Positions 30,729-38,915 of a stretch of DNA of 64,000 nt are shown piece by piece. Within the stretch, counting starts at the first letter, position 1. The number at the start of each line of letters is the position of its first letter. Below the pieces are notes generated by a model that worked only from the letters and a program-made list of their open reading frames with translations, was not told where the DNA came from and did no database searches. Both the position numbers and the translations under genes were made by a program. The stretch is from Deltaproteobacteria bacterium (GTDB taxonomy: Bacteria; Desulfobacterota; Binatia; DP-6), in assembly GCA_005879795.1 (NCBI GenBank), contig VBKJ01000131.1, positions 37,076 through 101,075 of the forward strand, read 5' to 3'.

Positions 30729-31549
30729 GCGCCGCGCCGGAGCCGGCAGCGGTCGGCGAGCGCGCCCTCCTGCGTGCGGAGGAGGCGGTCGTCCTGATCG
30801 ACCGCAAGGAGCGCACCTACCTGCGCGTGCTGCGGCGCGGGCGCACCGTCTCGGTGCGGGGTGCACCGCTGCCCTGCGACGCCCTCATCGGGCTTCCCGA
30901 GGGCAGCACCGTGGAGACGGCGGGCGGCGAGCCGCTCCTCGTCCTCCGCCCCACCTACGCGCAGCTCGTCCCGAGCCTGCCCCGGCAGGCGCAGCCCATC
31001 TACCCCAAAGACGTGGGCCCGATCCTCCTCTGGGGGGGCATCGGGCCAGGCGACCACGTGATCGAGATCGGGACGGGGCCCGGCGCCCTCACCATCGCGC
31101 TCCTGCGCGCCGTCGGCCCGACCGGGCGGCTCACCTCGTACGAGGCGCGCGAGGACTTCGCGGCGCTCGCGCGCGACAACGTCGCCCGCTACCACGGCCC
31201 CGCGCCCAACTGGACCCTCCGCACCGCCGACGCCTTCGCGGGCCTTGAGGAGCGCGACGCCGATCGCCTGGTGGTCGACCTGGCCGAGCCCTGGCGCCTC
31301 CTCGATGCCGCCGCCGCGGCGCTCCGTCCCGGGGCGGTGGTGACCGCCTTCGTGCCGACCGCGCTCCAGGTGAAGCAGGCGGTCGACGGCTTCCGCCAGC
31401 ACGGGTCCTTCGGCGCGGTCGAGTCGCTCGAGACGTTGGTCCGATTCTGGCATGTCCGCGAGCGGAGCGTGCGGCCGGAGCATCGCATGGTCGCGCACAC
31501 CGGCTTCCTCATCTTCGCACGCCGTCTCGCGCCGGCCGCGGAGCGGTGA
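30725..31549 (+). CDS. trmI: tRNA (adenine-58-N1)-methyltransferase, TrmI-like
   Basis: The 274-residue protein has a small N-terminal beta domain (LIDRKERTYLRVLRRGRT) and a SAM-binding domain with IYPKDVGPILLWGGIGPGDH, motif I VIEIGTGPGALTIALL and the catalytic-site VVDLAEPW, close to the DLPEPW of TrmI. It methylates A58 in the T-loop of tRNA. The start is GTG at 30725-30727, overlapping the ttuA stop (GTGA). In Thermus, m1A58 promotes 2-thiolation of T54, so the three-gene unit ttuB-ttuA-trmI makes functional sense. Confidence 0.86.
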   Translation: MSAAPEPAAVGERALLRAEEAVVLIDRKERTYLRVLRRGRTVSVRGAPLPCDALIGLPEGSTVETAGGEPLLVLRPTYAQLVPSLPRQAQPIYPKDVGPILLWGGIGPGDHVIEIGTGPGALTIALLRAVGPTGRLTSYEAREDFAALARDNVARYHGPAPNWTLRTADAFAGLEERDADRLVVDLAEPWRLLDAAAAALRPGAVVTAFVPTALQVKQAVDGFRQHGSFGAVESLETLVRFWHVRERSVRPEHRMVAHTGFLIFARRLAPAAER

Positions 31550-31563
31550 AGGGGCGGATCCAA

Positions 31564-31590
31564 TTGACTCCCCGCAGACCCTAGTATAGC
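31564..31590 (+). promoter_or_regulatory. Possible promoter upstream of the cyclo-ligase-like gene
   Basis: TTGACT (31564-31569) and TATAGC (31585-31590) lie in the 75-base gap after trmI. The spacer is 15 bases, shorter than ideal, but both boxes match well for such GC-rich DNA. Confidence 0.4.
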
Positions 31591-31624
31591 GTCCCCCCAG
31601 GTCGCGGGACGACGCCGGCGCGCG

Positions 31625-32365
31625 ATGACGAAGGCGGAGATCCGCCAGAAGGTCTGGCAGACGATTCAGCGCGAGGGCGTGGCGCGATTCCCGGGAGCGC
31701 TCGGCCGCGTTCCCAACTTCGCCGGCGCCGAGCGGGCCGCGCAGCTCCTGCGCGAGATGGCGGTGTGGCGCCGCGCGCTGGTGGTGAAAGTGAACCCGGA
31801 CGCGCCCCAGCTCCCGGTGCGCCGGCTCGCCCTCGCCGAGGGCAAGATCCTCTACATGGCGGTGCCGCGGCTGCGCACCGAGAAGTGCTTCGTCGAGATC
31901 GACCCGCAGCGCCTCGGCAAGAAGGCGGCGCTCGCGGCGAGCATCTCCGGCGCCTGCCGCTACGGGCGCGCCGTATCGCCGCGCGAGATGCGTCCCGTCG
32001 ATCTGGTGGTGTGCGGCTCGGTCGCGGTGGGCCGCGACGGCGCGCGGCTCGGCAAGGGCGGCGGCTACTGCGACCTGGAATACGGTCTCCTCCGAGAAGA
32101 AGGCAAGGTGCGCGAGTCGACGCCCATCCTGACCACCGTCCACCCATTTCAGGTGGTCGCCGAGCGGATCAGCATGCTGCCGCACGACCTGCCCGTCGAC
32201 TTCCTGGTCACCCCCACCGAGGTAGTGGCCACGCGCCCGGCGCACCCGCGCCCGCGCGGCATCTACTGGGACCTGCTCCGACCGCTCAAGATCAACGCCA
32301 TCCCGCTTCTCCGCAAGCGGCTCAAGCGCGGCGGCACGGGGACCCCTTCGCCACGCCGGCTCTGA
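31625..32365 (+). CDS. 5-formyltetrahydrofolate cyclo-ligase family protein
   Basis: The 246-residue protein belongs to the MTHFS fold: N-terminal KAEIRQKVWQTIQREGVARFP, then LVVCGSVAVGRDGARLGKGGGYCDLEYGLLRE, where GKGGGYCD corresponds to the nucleotide-binding GxGGGYYD loop, and HPFQVVAERISMLPHDLPVDFLVTPTEV. Family members convert 5-formyl-THF to methenyl-THF with ATP. The spacing of motifs is closer to the longer MTHFS-domain group than to classical YgfA, so activity on a different substrate is possible. The start ATG is at 31625. It may be co-transcribed with the protease gene that follows after 10 bases. Confidence 0.78.
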   Translation: MTKAEIRQKVWQTIQREGVARFPGALGRVPNFAGAERAAQLLREMAVWRRALVVKVNPDAPQLPVRRLALAEGKILYMAVPRLRTEKCFVEIDPQRLGKKAALAASISGACRYGRAVSPREMRPVDLVVCGSVAVGRDGARLGKGGGYCDLEYGLLREEGKVRESTPILTTVHPFQVVAERISMLPHDLPVDFLVTPTEVVATRPAHPRPRGIYWDLLRPLKINAIPLLRKRLKRGGTGTPSPRRL

Positions 32366-32375
32366 GCCCGTCGCG

Positions 32376-33254
32376 TTGAGCGTCCTCGACGTCGTCTGGG
32401 TCTTCTTCCTCCTCTCGGCGCTCCTGCCCATGCTGCAGCGGCGCCGCCTCGAGATGCGACGCCTCCAGTTCCTGCGTGGCTGGGAGCGACGCACCAGGCA
32501 CCGGGTGATCGCCCTCATCCACCGCCAGGAGACGCTCAGCTTCATCGGCTTCCCGCTCGTGCGCTACATCGACATCCAGGACAGCGAGGAGGTGCTGCGC
32601 GCGCTCCGGCTCACGGCCGACGACATCCCGATCGACATCGTGCTCCACACGCCGGGCGGCCTCGCGCTCGCCGCCGAGCAGATCGCGCACGCGATCTCCG
32701 CCCGCAAGAGCAAGGTGACGGTGTACGTGCCGCACTACGCCATGAGCGGCGGCACCCTGATCGCGCTCGCCGCGGACGAGATCGTCATGGATCCGAACGC
32801 CGTGCTCGGCTCGCTCGATCCACAGCTCGGCCAGCACCCCGCCGCCTCGATCGTGCGCGCGGTCGAGTGGAAGACCGAGCGCAACCAGGAGGTCGACGAC
32901 GAGACCGTCATCCTGGCCGACGTGGCTCGCAAGGCGATCGTGCAGCTGCGGGAGTGCGTGCGCGGCATCCTGACGCCGCGCCTCGGCCCGGAGAAGGCCG
33001 AGGAGCTGGCGACCGTCTTCACGCGCGGGGAGTGGACGCACGACCACCCGCTCGACGTCGATATGCTGCGGCGCCTCGGGCTCCCGATCAACACCGACAT
33101 GCCGCACGAGATCGCGGGCTACATGCGGCTCTTCCCGCAGCCGCAGACGGGCCGCCCGTCGGTACAGTACATCCCGCTTCCCTACCGGAGCCCCGGGCCG
33201 CCGCGGTCCGCACCCCTGCCGCGCGCGCGGGGCGGCCCGGTCACGCCTTCCTAG
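32376..33254 (+). CDS. SDH-family ClpP-fold serine protease, membrane anchored
   Basis: The 292-residue protein starts with a membrane helix (VLDVVWVFFLLSALLPML) followed by a short arginine-rich stretch, then a ClpP/crotonase fold. DIVLHTPGGLALAAEQIA forms the oxyanion side, HYAMSGGTLIALAADEIVM contains the likely nucleophile serine in MSGG, and the DPNAVLGSLDPQLG loop follows. This is the SDH_sah/SppA-like family, thought to act in membrane protein turnover. The start is TTG at 32376. The stop codon at 33252-33254 is exactly where the accessory debris begins, but the C-terminus looks complete. Confidence 0.82.
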   Translation: MSVLDVVWVFFLLSALLPMLQRRRLEMRRLQFLRGWERRTRHRVIALIHRQETLSFIGFPLVRYIDIQDSEEVLRALRLTADDIPIDIVLHTPGGLALAAEQIAHAISARKSKVTVYVPHYAMSGGTLIALAADEIVMDPNAVLGSLDPQLGQHPAASIVRAVEWKTERNQEVDDETVILADVARKAIVQLRECVRGILTPRLGPEKAEELATVFTRGEWTHDHPLDVDMLRRLGLPINTDMPHEIAGYMRLFPQPQTGRPSVQYIPLPYRSPGPPRSAPLPRARGGPVTPS

Positions 33255-33255
33255 C

Positions 33256-33588
33256 GTATTCTCCTCCTTCATGTTCCACCACCTCCAAGAGAACGAGAAG
33301 GAGGAGACACTGCGTGAGGTCCGGCGCGTCCTCAAACCGGGTGGCTTTTTTCACATGCTCGATTTCGGAGGAGCGGCGTCCAGCAGAAATGGCCTCTTGG
33401 CCCCCTGGCTTCACTCGAGTCATCGTCTGAGAGACAACGCCGAGGACCGAATTCTCACCCTCATGACCGAGGCTGAGCTTGCAGATCCGAGGATGGTCGG
33501 CCGCGGAGCTATGCTCTTTTTGCCCATCGCATACTACCAGGCGGTGCCGGCACCGGACGCAAACGCGACTCTCCGGCCGCATTCATGA
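33256..33588 (+). pseudogene. Class I SAM methyltransferase, C-terminal remnant
   Basis: Homology to small-molecule methyltransferases begins abruptly with VFSSFMFHHL and runs through EEKEETLREVRRVLKPGGFFHMLDFGG. This is the second half of the SAM-binding fold (post motif II to motif III). Motif I and everything before it are missing. The frame can be read from before the ATG at 33271 back to 33256, just after the stop of the upstream protease. The truncation therefore coincides with the island boundary. An ATG-initiated 105-residue product is possible but would not bind SAM. Confidence 0.7.
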
Positions 33589-33761
33589 CGTCCATCGAGG
33601 AAAATCGAACCGATGCATCGCAGACCAGTGGACCGTCTACCATCCACTACACCCACAGCTCGACGCTGCGCACGATCGAGGAGATCTTCGGCGTGATCCC
33701 GATGCTGGGTGACGCGGCGAACGCCACCGCCTTGAGGGACCTGTTCGTCACCTTCCCGTAG
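33585..33761 (+). pseudogene. Phosphoesterase (phospholipase C/acid phosphatase type) C-terminal remnant
   Basis: A 58-codon frame whose end, THSSTLRTIEEIFGVIPMLG followed by DAANATALRDLF, matches the C-terminal motif of the alkaline phosphatase/phosphoesterase family (PF04185 type). The first 20 codons look unrelated. It begins with an ATG overlapping the stop of the methyltransferase remnant, probably by chance. All catalytic parts of the enzyme are missing. Confidence 0.55.
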
Positions 33762-33849
33762 ACAGTTCGCTGGGCCCGAGCATGAGTGAAGGCTTGGGGG
33801 GGGGCGCCACAGAGACCGCCGCCGCGGCCGTCCCCTTCGACCCGCCCGG

Positions 33850-34146
33850 CGGCTGAGACTGCACCTCGACCTGCTCGGTGCCGACGGCGCCGCCGCAGCG
33901 GGTGCACGTCTCCAGGGGCAGGACATCAACGTGCTCATCGACGTGGCCGGGCAACCGGCCGCCACGGGCGCGGCCCGTAGGCCGGCCCGGGCTTTCGGCC
34001 AGGCCGCCGCGGGCACGGACTCGGTACCCCAGCGTCGAGAACGCCGGCCTGCCGCTTCGCGGCCGGCGCGCAGCCTCCATATCCTTCTCGTGCCGGTCGC
34101 GCTCCTCCCGGAGTCGCTCTCGCTCGCGTTCGGACCGCTCGAGCAA
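33850..34146 (-). pseudogene. IS66-family transposase N-terminal remnant
   Basis: The minus frame starting at 34146 reads LERSERERERLREERDRHEK, the leucine-zipper-like opening of IS66 TnpC. It continues with a distorted AAPFS/RPG region, then GHVDEHVDVLPLETCTRCGG, the zinc-finger region that precedes the IS66 catalytic core. The middle is shifted or altered, and the frame leaves homology near 33850. The DDE domain is absent. This is a decayed insertion sequence and evidence of mobile DNA activity at the island edge. Confidence 0.55.
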
Positions 34147-34511
34147 GAAAGGATATCTCGGGGCGCGTATCTACAACGCGGCGCGTCGCGCCAACTCACC
34201 GAATACGGACAGCGGCAGGTGTCTTCCCTGAGGAACTTGCCGGCCCGTTCCGCGTGTGCCGCGACGCGTAACCGGGGTGCCGGCACTGGATGACGTTCGG
34301 CTGCAACCTCGAGCGACCGAGGTGTGACGCACTTACCGATCCCGACGTCCCTCGCCAGAGCCAACCGCATGAGCGTTCTCCAAGAAGTGAAGAAGCCAGT
34401 CTTACAGGGGAGCAAGCCGGTCTCGAGAGGGTGATCGGCGGGGTCCCCTGTCCCGGGGTAGTCACGTGTACTGGGGATTGTACGAACTCCCGAAAGCCCA
34501 CAAGAGGATGT
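34147..34511. other. Non-coding debris, no recognisable gene
   Basis: About 365 bases between the IS66 remnant and the tandem repeat. Short frames exist on both strands, but none resembles a protein I know, and codon use is not like the neighbours. It probably represents decayed mobile-element DNA. Confidence 0.4.
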
Positions 34512-34553
34512 TCTAGACACTTCGCGGACGTCGTCTAGACACTTCGCTGACAT
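34512..34553. repeat. Tandem 20-bp repeat, IS-end-like
   Basis: TCTAGACACTTCGCGGACGT (34512-34531) recurs as TCTAGACACTTCGCTGACAT (34534-34553), 18 of 20 bases identical, offset 22 bases. Multiple short repeats of this kind are found at the ends of IS21-family elements; read on the minus strand the outer copy gives ATGTCAGCGAAGTGTCTAGA. No istA or istB gene is present. The repeat ends 20 bases before the start of the fusion gene. Confidence 0.5.
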
Positions 34554-34572
34554 ATCGGTCCCACCTCGCCGA

Positions 34573-37146
34573 ATGTCGATGCACCCGATAGCGCCCCTGG
34601 ATGGGGCGATCGAACCAGAGACCCCCCCGTGGGAAATAATCGTCGTTCCGAGGCGGGTCGGCGCCCGTGCAGGCACTCACGAAGAGCGGCCGCGCGTGGC
34701 GGGCAAGTTCCTCTTCGTGGGCAGCGAGAAGCTCTACGTGCGCGGTGTCACGTACGGCGCCTTTCGTCCGGACGAGAAAGGGAACGAGTATCACGATCTA
34801 AAGCAGATCGAATGCGACTTCGCTCAGATGGCGTCCGTCGGAATCAACACCGTCCGCATCCCCCACACGACGCCGCCCCGCGCGCTGCTCGACGCCGCGC
34901 TGCGCCACGGCCTGAGGGTCATGGTGGGGCTGTCGGCCGAGCAGTACGTGGGCTTCCTCATCGACCGGAAAGGCGCCCCGGACATCGCAGCGCTGATCCG
35001 GGCGCGGGTCCGAGGCTGCGCCGGCCATCCGGCCCTCTTGTGTTACGCCCTGGGGAACGAGATCCCGGCGTCCCTCGTACGTTGGCTCGGCCCGCGGCGC
35101 ATCGCGCGGTACCTGGAGAGACTGTACCGGATCGTCAAGGAGGAGGATCCCGACGGCCTCGTCACGTACGTCAACTACCCGACCACGGAGTACCTCGAGC
35201 TGCCGTTCCTCGACCTCCTCTGCTTCAACGTCTACCTCGAGTCGCATGACCAGCTCGACGCCTACCTGGCGCGACTGCAGAACCTCGTCGGCGATCGTCC
35301 GCTCATCCTGAGCGAGATCGGGCTGGACAGCCTCCGCAACGGCGAGGATGCCCAGGCGCGCTCGCTCGACGACCAGATTCGCACCGCCTTCGCGGGGGGC
35401 TGCGCCGGGGTCTTCGTCTTCGCGTGGACCGACGAGTGGCATCGGGGCGGCGCCGACGTCGACGACTGGGCCTTCGGCCTCACGAGCGGGGACCGGCGGC
35501 CGAAGCCGGCGGTCGCCGCCGTGCGGGAAGCGTTCGCGGAGGTGCCCTTCCCGTCCGGACTTCGCTGGCCCCGCATCTCCGTCGTGGTCTGTACGTACAA
35601 CGGCCGTCGCACGATCCGCGAATGCCTCGAAGGTCTGCGCAGGATCGAGTACCCGGACTACGAAGTGATCGTCGTGGACGACGGGTCGACGGACGGCACG
35701 GCGACGATCGTGGGAGAGTATCCGGTCCGCCTGATCCGCGCGCAGCACAGGGGGCTGAGCAACGCGCGGAACACGGGCCTCGCCGCGGCGACGGGCGACA
35801 TCGTGGCGTACATAGACGATGACGCCTATCCCGACCCGCACTGGCTCACCTACCTCGCCGCGGCCTTCCTGCGCACGCCGCATGCCGGGGTGGGCGGTCC
35901 CAACATCCCGCCGCCCGGCGACGGACGCATCGCGGAGTGCGTCGCGAACGCACCGGGCAACCCGGTCCACGTCCTCCTCTCCGACCGCGAAGCGGAGCAC
36001 ATCCCCGGCTGCAACATGGCATTCCGGAAGACCTGCCTCGAAGCCATCGGCGGGTTCGATCCCCAGTTCCGCACCGCAGGCGATGACGTGGACGTGTGCT
36101 GGCGACTTCAGCGGCTGGGGTGGACGCTGGGCTTCCACCCCGCGGCCATGGTCTGGCACCACTGCCGCAACTCGGTGCGCGCGTACTGGAGGCAGCAGGT
36201 CGGCTACGGCAGGGCGGAGGCGCTGCTCGAGCGAAAATGGCCCGAGAAATACAACGGCACGGGCCACGTGACCTGGGCCGGGAGGATCTACGGGAAGGGC
36301 CTGCAGGAATCGCTGCGGTGGCGACGGGGACGGATCTATCACGGCGTCTGGGGAACGGCACCGTTTCAGCGCATGTACGAGCGCCGACCCAGTGCGCTCG
36401 GCAGCCTGCTCCTCATGCCCGAATTGTGCGTGAGTATCCCGGTCCTCGGTCTCCTGGCCGGGCTGGGACCCCTCTGGACCCCTCCATGGCTCGTCCTCGC
36501 CGTACTCGCCCTCGCAACCTCGGTGTCCGTGACCCAAGCCGCGCTGAGCGCAGCGCATGCAACGTTCTCCGGCGCGCCCCCGTCGCGCCTCGCCCGCTGC
36601 AAGCGGCGCGCTCGGACCGCCGCGCTCAACTTGATCCAGCCCCTGGCGCGCCTCTTTGGCCGGTTGGGAAACGGCTTTCACCCGTGCCTGGGTGACGGCG
36701 CCCAATGGTCGTCTCCCCGGCCGCGGTCGTGGGCGATCTGGCGGGAGCGTGGAGTGGCTCCCGAGCGGATCTTGCAGTCCACCGGCGCGGTCCTCCGATC
36801 GCTCGGTGGCCCGGTTCGCCGCGGCGGTGAATTCGACCGCTGGGACCTCGAGATCCGGGCCGGTCTCCTCGGCGTGGCCCGCTTGCTGATGGCGTGCGAG
36901 GACCACGGCGCCGGCCGACAACTCGTGCGTTTCCGGGCCTGGCCCGGGTTGTCGCTCACGGGGCTCGGGGTCGTCGTGATCTCCGCCGGCCTCTCTCTGG
37001 GAGCGACCCTCGACGGGGCATGGACGGGCGGAGTGGTCCTCGGCCTCGCCGCGTTGCTGGTCACGCTGCGGGGCGTCTTCGAGTGCGGTGCAGCCATCGG
37101 CGCCGTCGCCCGCGCGATCGAGCGAGCGGGAAGGCAGGAATCGTGA
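34573..37146 (+). CDS. Glycoside hydrolase (GH2-like TIM barrel) fused to membrane family 2 glycosyltransferase
   Basis: The 857-residue protein has three parts. Residues about 40-320 form a GH-A clan barrel with YVRGVTYGAF, the acid/base E163 in ALGNE and the nucleophile E248 in LILSEIG. Residues about 332-600 are a GT2 domain: ISVVVCTYNG, VVDDGSTDGT, the metal-binding triple D415-D417, and GDDVDVCWRLQRLGW (D504/D505). The C-terminal part has membrane helices near 610-665 and 795-845. No signal peptide precedes the hydrolase, so both domains should face the cytoplasm, and the barrel may act as a transglycosidase or trimming domain. It starts a four-gene operon; its stop overlaps the ABC gene (GTGA). 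Confidence 0.82.
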   Translation: MSMHPIAPLDGAIEPETPPWEIIVVPRRVGARAGTHEERPRVAGKFLFVGSEKLYVRGVTYGAFRPDEKGNEYHDLKQIECDFAQMASVGINTVRIPHTTPPRALLDAALRHGLRVMVGLSAEQYVGFLIDRKGAPDIAALIRARVRGCAGHPALLCYALGNEIPASLVRWLGPRRIARYLERLYRIVKEEDPDGLVTYVNYPTTEYLELPFLDLLCFNVYLESHDQLDAYLARLQNLVGDRPLILSEIGLDSLRNGEDAQARSLDDQIRTAFAGGCAGVFVFAWTDEWHRGGADVDDWAFGLTSGDRRPKPAVAAVREAFAEVPFPSGLRWPRISVVVCTYNGRRTIRECLEGLRRIEYPDYEVIVVDDGSTDGTATIVGEYPVRLIRAQHRGLSNARNTGLAAATGDIVAYIDDDAYPDPHWLTYLAAAFLRTPHAGVGGPNIPPPGDGRIAECVANAPGNPVHVLLSDREAEHIPGCNMAFRKTCLEAIGGFDPQFRTAGDDVDVCWRLQRLGWTLGFHPAAMVWHHCRNSVRAYWRQQVGYGRAEALLERKWPEKYNGTGHVTWAGRIYGKGLQESLRWRRGRIYHGVWGTAPFQRMYERRPSALGSLLLMPELCVSIPVLGLLAGLGPLWTPPWLVLAVLALATSVSVTQAALSAAHATFSGAPPSRLARCKRRARTAALNLIQPLARLFGRLGNGFHPCLGDGAQWSSPRPRSWAIWRERGVAPERILQSTGAVLRSLGGPVRRGGEFDRWDLEIRAGLLGVARLLMACEDHGAGRQLVRFRAWPGLSLTGLGVVVISAGLSLGATLDGAWTGGVVLGLAALLVTLRGVFECGAAIGAVARAIERAGRQES

Positions 37147-38915
37147 GGCCGCACGCGCCTTCCGGACAGCGGCGTGTGATGGGCAGCGCCGCCCTGTACC
37201 GGCGGCTTCTGCGGCAGGCGCGCCCGTACTGGCTCCACTTGGCGGGCGTCTTCGGGCTCGGGCTGCTCGCGAGCCCCGTGGCGCTCCTCAATCCAGTGCC
37301 GGTCAAGATCGTGGTGGATTCGGTCCTCGGCGGGCACCCGCTGCCCGCGTTCCTGCGGCCGTTGTTCCCGGTGGCCGGGCAGTCCCCCGCCGCGATCCTG
37401 CTGTTCGCGATCGCCCTGCTCGTGGCCGTCGCGACGATAGGCCAGGTGCAGGCGCTCGCTGGCACGCTGCTGCGCTCCTGGGTCGGGGAGCGGCTGGTCC
37501 TCGAATTCCGCGCCCGCCTCGTGGAGCAGGTCCAACGCCTGTCCGTCTCGTATCACGACTCGCGGGGAACCGCCGACGCCCTCCACCGCATCCAGCAGGA
37601 CGCGCCCGCGATCCAATACGTCACGGTTGAAGGCGTGATTCCGGCGCTCGCGGCGGCGGTCACGCTCGTGACGATGCTCGCCGTCACCGCCCATCTCGAC
37701 CGGCAGCTCGCGCTCGTGGCGCTGGCCATCTCGCCGCCCCTCTTCTTCCTGTCGCGCTTCTATCGCCCGCGCATGCGCAGCCAGTCGCGGCACGCGAAGA
37801 AGCTCGAGAGCGCGGCGGCCGCCATCGTGCAGGAGATGCTCGGGGCGCTGCGCGTGGTCAAGGCGTTCGGGCAGGAGACGCGCGAGACCGACCGGTTCGT
37901 CAGCCGCTCGCGCGAGGGGATGGCGGCGCGCATGAGCCTCACGCTGCTCCAGGGCCGCTATGGCCTGTTCGTGGGGCTCGTCACGGCGCTCGGTACCGCC
38001 GCCGTCCTGGTCATCGGCGTCCGCCACGTCCGCTCCGGCGCCCTCACGCTGGGACAGCTGCTGATCGTGATGGGGTACGTGGGGCAGCTCTACGAACCCT
38101 TGAAGACGATCGGCCGAAAGGCGTCGGCGCTCCAGTCCTACCTCGCGAGCGCCGAGCGGGCCTTCGCGCTCCTAGACGAGCGGCCCGACGTCCCCGAGCG
38201 ACCCCACGCTCGTCCTCTGGTGCGCGCCGCCGGCGCGGTGGCATTCCGGCAGGTCTGCTTCGCCTACGACGGCGAGCACCCGGTACTGCGCGACGTCACC
38301 TTCGAGGTGGAGGCGAGCACGCGGGTTGCGATCGTGGGGGCGACGGGCGCCGGGAAGACGACGCTCGTGAGCCTCCTCACCCGATTCTACGACCCGACGG
38401 CCGGCACCATCCTCCTCGACGGCGTCGACCTGCGGGACTACCGCCTCGCCGACCTGCGCAAACAGTTCGCCATCGTGCTCCAGGAGCCCGTGCTGTTCTC
38501 GAGCAGCATCGCGGAGAACATCGCCTACGGGCGCCCGGCGGCGAGCGACCTCGACATCGCGCGGGCCGCGGAGGCAGCGGGCGCGCACGACTTCATCGTC
38601 CGCCTGCCGCGGGGCTACGCGACGCCGGTCGGGGAGCGCGGGATGCAGCTCTCCGGCGGCGAGCGCCAGCGCATCGCGCTTGCGCGCGCGTTCCTCAAGG
38701 ACGCGCCCCTCCTGATCCTCGACGAGCCCACGAGCGCGGTCGACGTGAAGACCGAAGCCGCGATCCTCGAGGCCATGGGTCGCCTGATGCGCGGCCGCAC
38801 GGCGTTCCTGATCACCCACCGGACGAGCGCGCTCTCGATGTGCGACGTGGAGCTGCAATTGGAGCGGGGCTGCCTCGCGGAGGCGACGCCGTCCCTGGCA
38901 TGGCAGGCCCGCTGA
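37143..38915 (+). CDS. ABC exporter, fused permease-ATPase (MsbA/lipid exporter-like)
   Basis: The 590-residue half-transporter has a six-helix membrane domain (about 25-320, starting near LYRRLLRQARPYWLHLAGVF) and an ATPase with Walker A GATGAGKTTL, signature LSGGERQRIALARAFL and Walker B LLILDEPTSAVD. It resembles exporters of lipids, peptides or polysaccharide precursors. The start is GTG at 37143, overlapping the GH-GT2 stop; an ATG at 37179 is the alternative. Its end overlaps the next gene by 16 bases. Given its neighbours, the substrate is probably a glycosylated lipid or small molecule made by the preceding enzyme. Confidence 0.85.
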   Translation: MRPHAPSGQRRVMGSAALYRRLLRQARPYWLHLAGVFGLGLLASPVALLNPVPVKIVVDSVLGGHPLPAFLRPLFPVAGQSPAAILLFAIALLVAVATIGQVQALAGTLLRSWVGERLVLEFRARLVEQVQRLSVSYHDSRGTADALHRIQQDAPAIQYVTVEGVIPALAAAVTLVTMLAVTAHLDRQLALVALAISPPLFFLSRFYRPRMRSQSRHAKKLESAAAAIVQEMLGALRVVKAFGQETRETDRFVSRSREGMAARMSLTLLQGRYGLFVGLVTALGTAAVLVIGVRHVRSGALTLGQLLIVMGYVGQLYEPLKTIGRKASALQSYLASAERAFALLDERPDVPERPHARPLVRAAGAVAFRQVCFAYDGEHPVLRDVTFEVEASTRVAIVGATGAGKTTLVSLLTRFYDPTAGTILLDGVDLRDYRLADLRKQFAIVLQEPVLFSSSIAENIAYGRPAASDLDIARAAEAAGAHDFIVRLPRGYATPVGERGMQLSGGERQRIALARAFLKDAPLLILDEPTSAVDVKTEAAILEAMGRLMRGRTAFLITHRTSALSMCDVELQLERGCLAEATPSLAWQAR

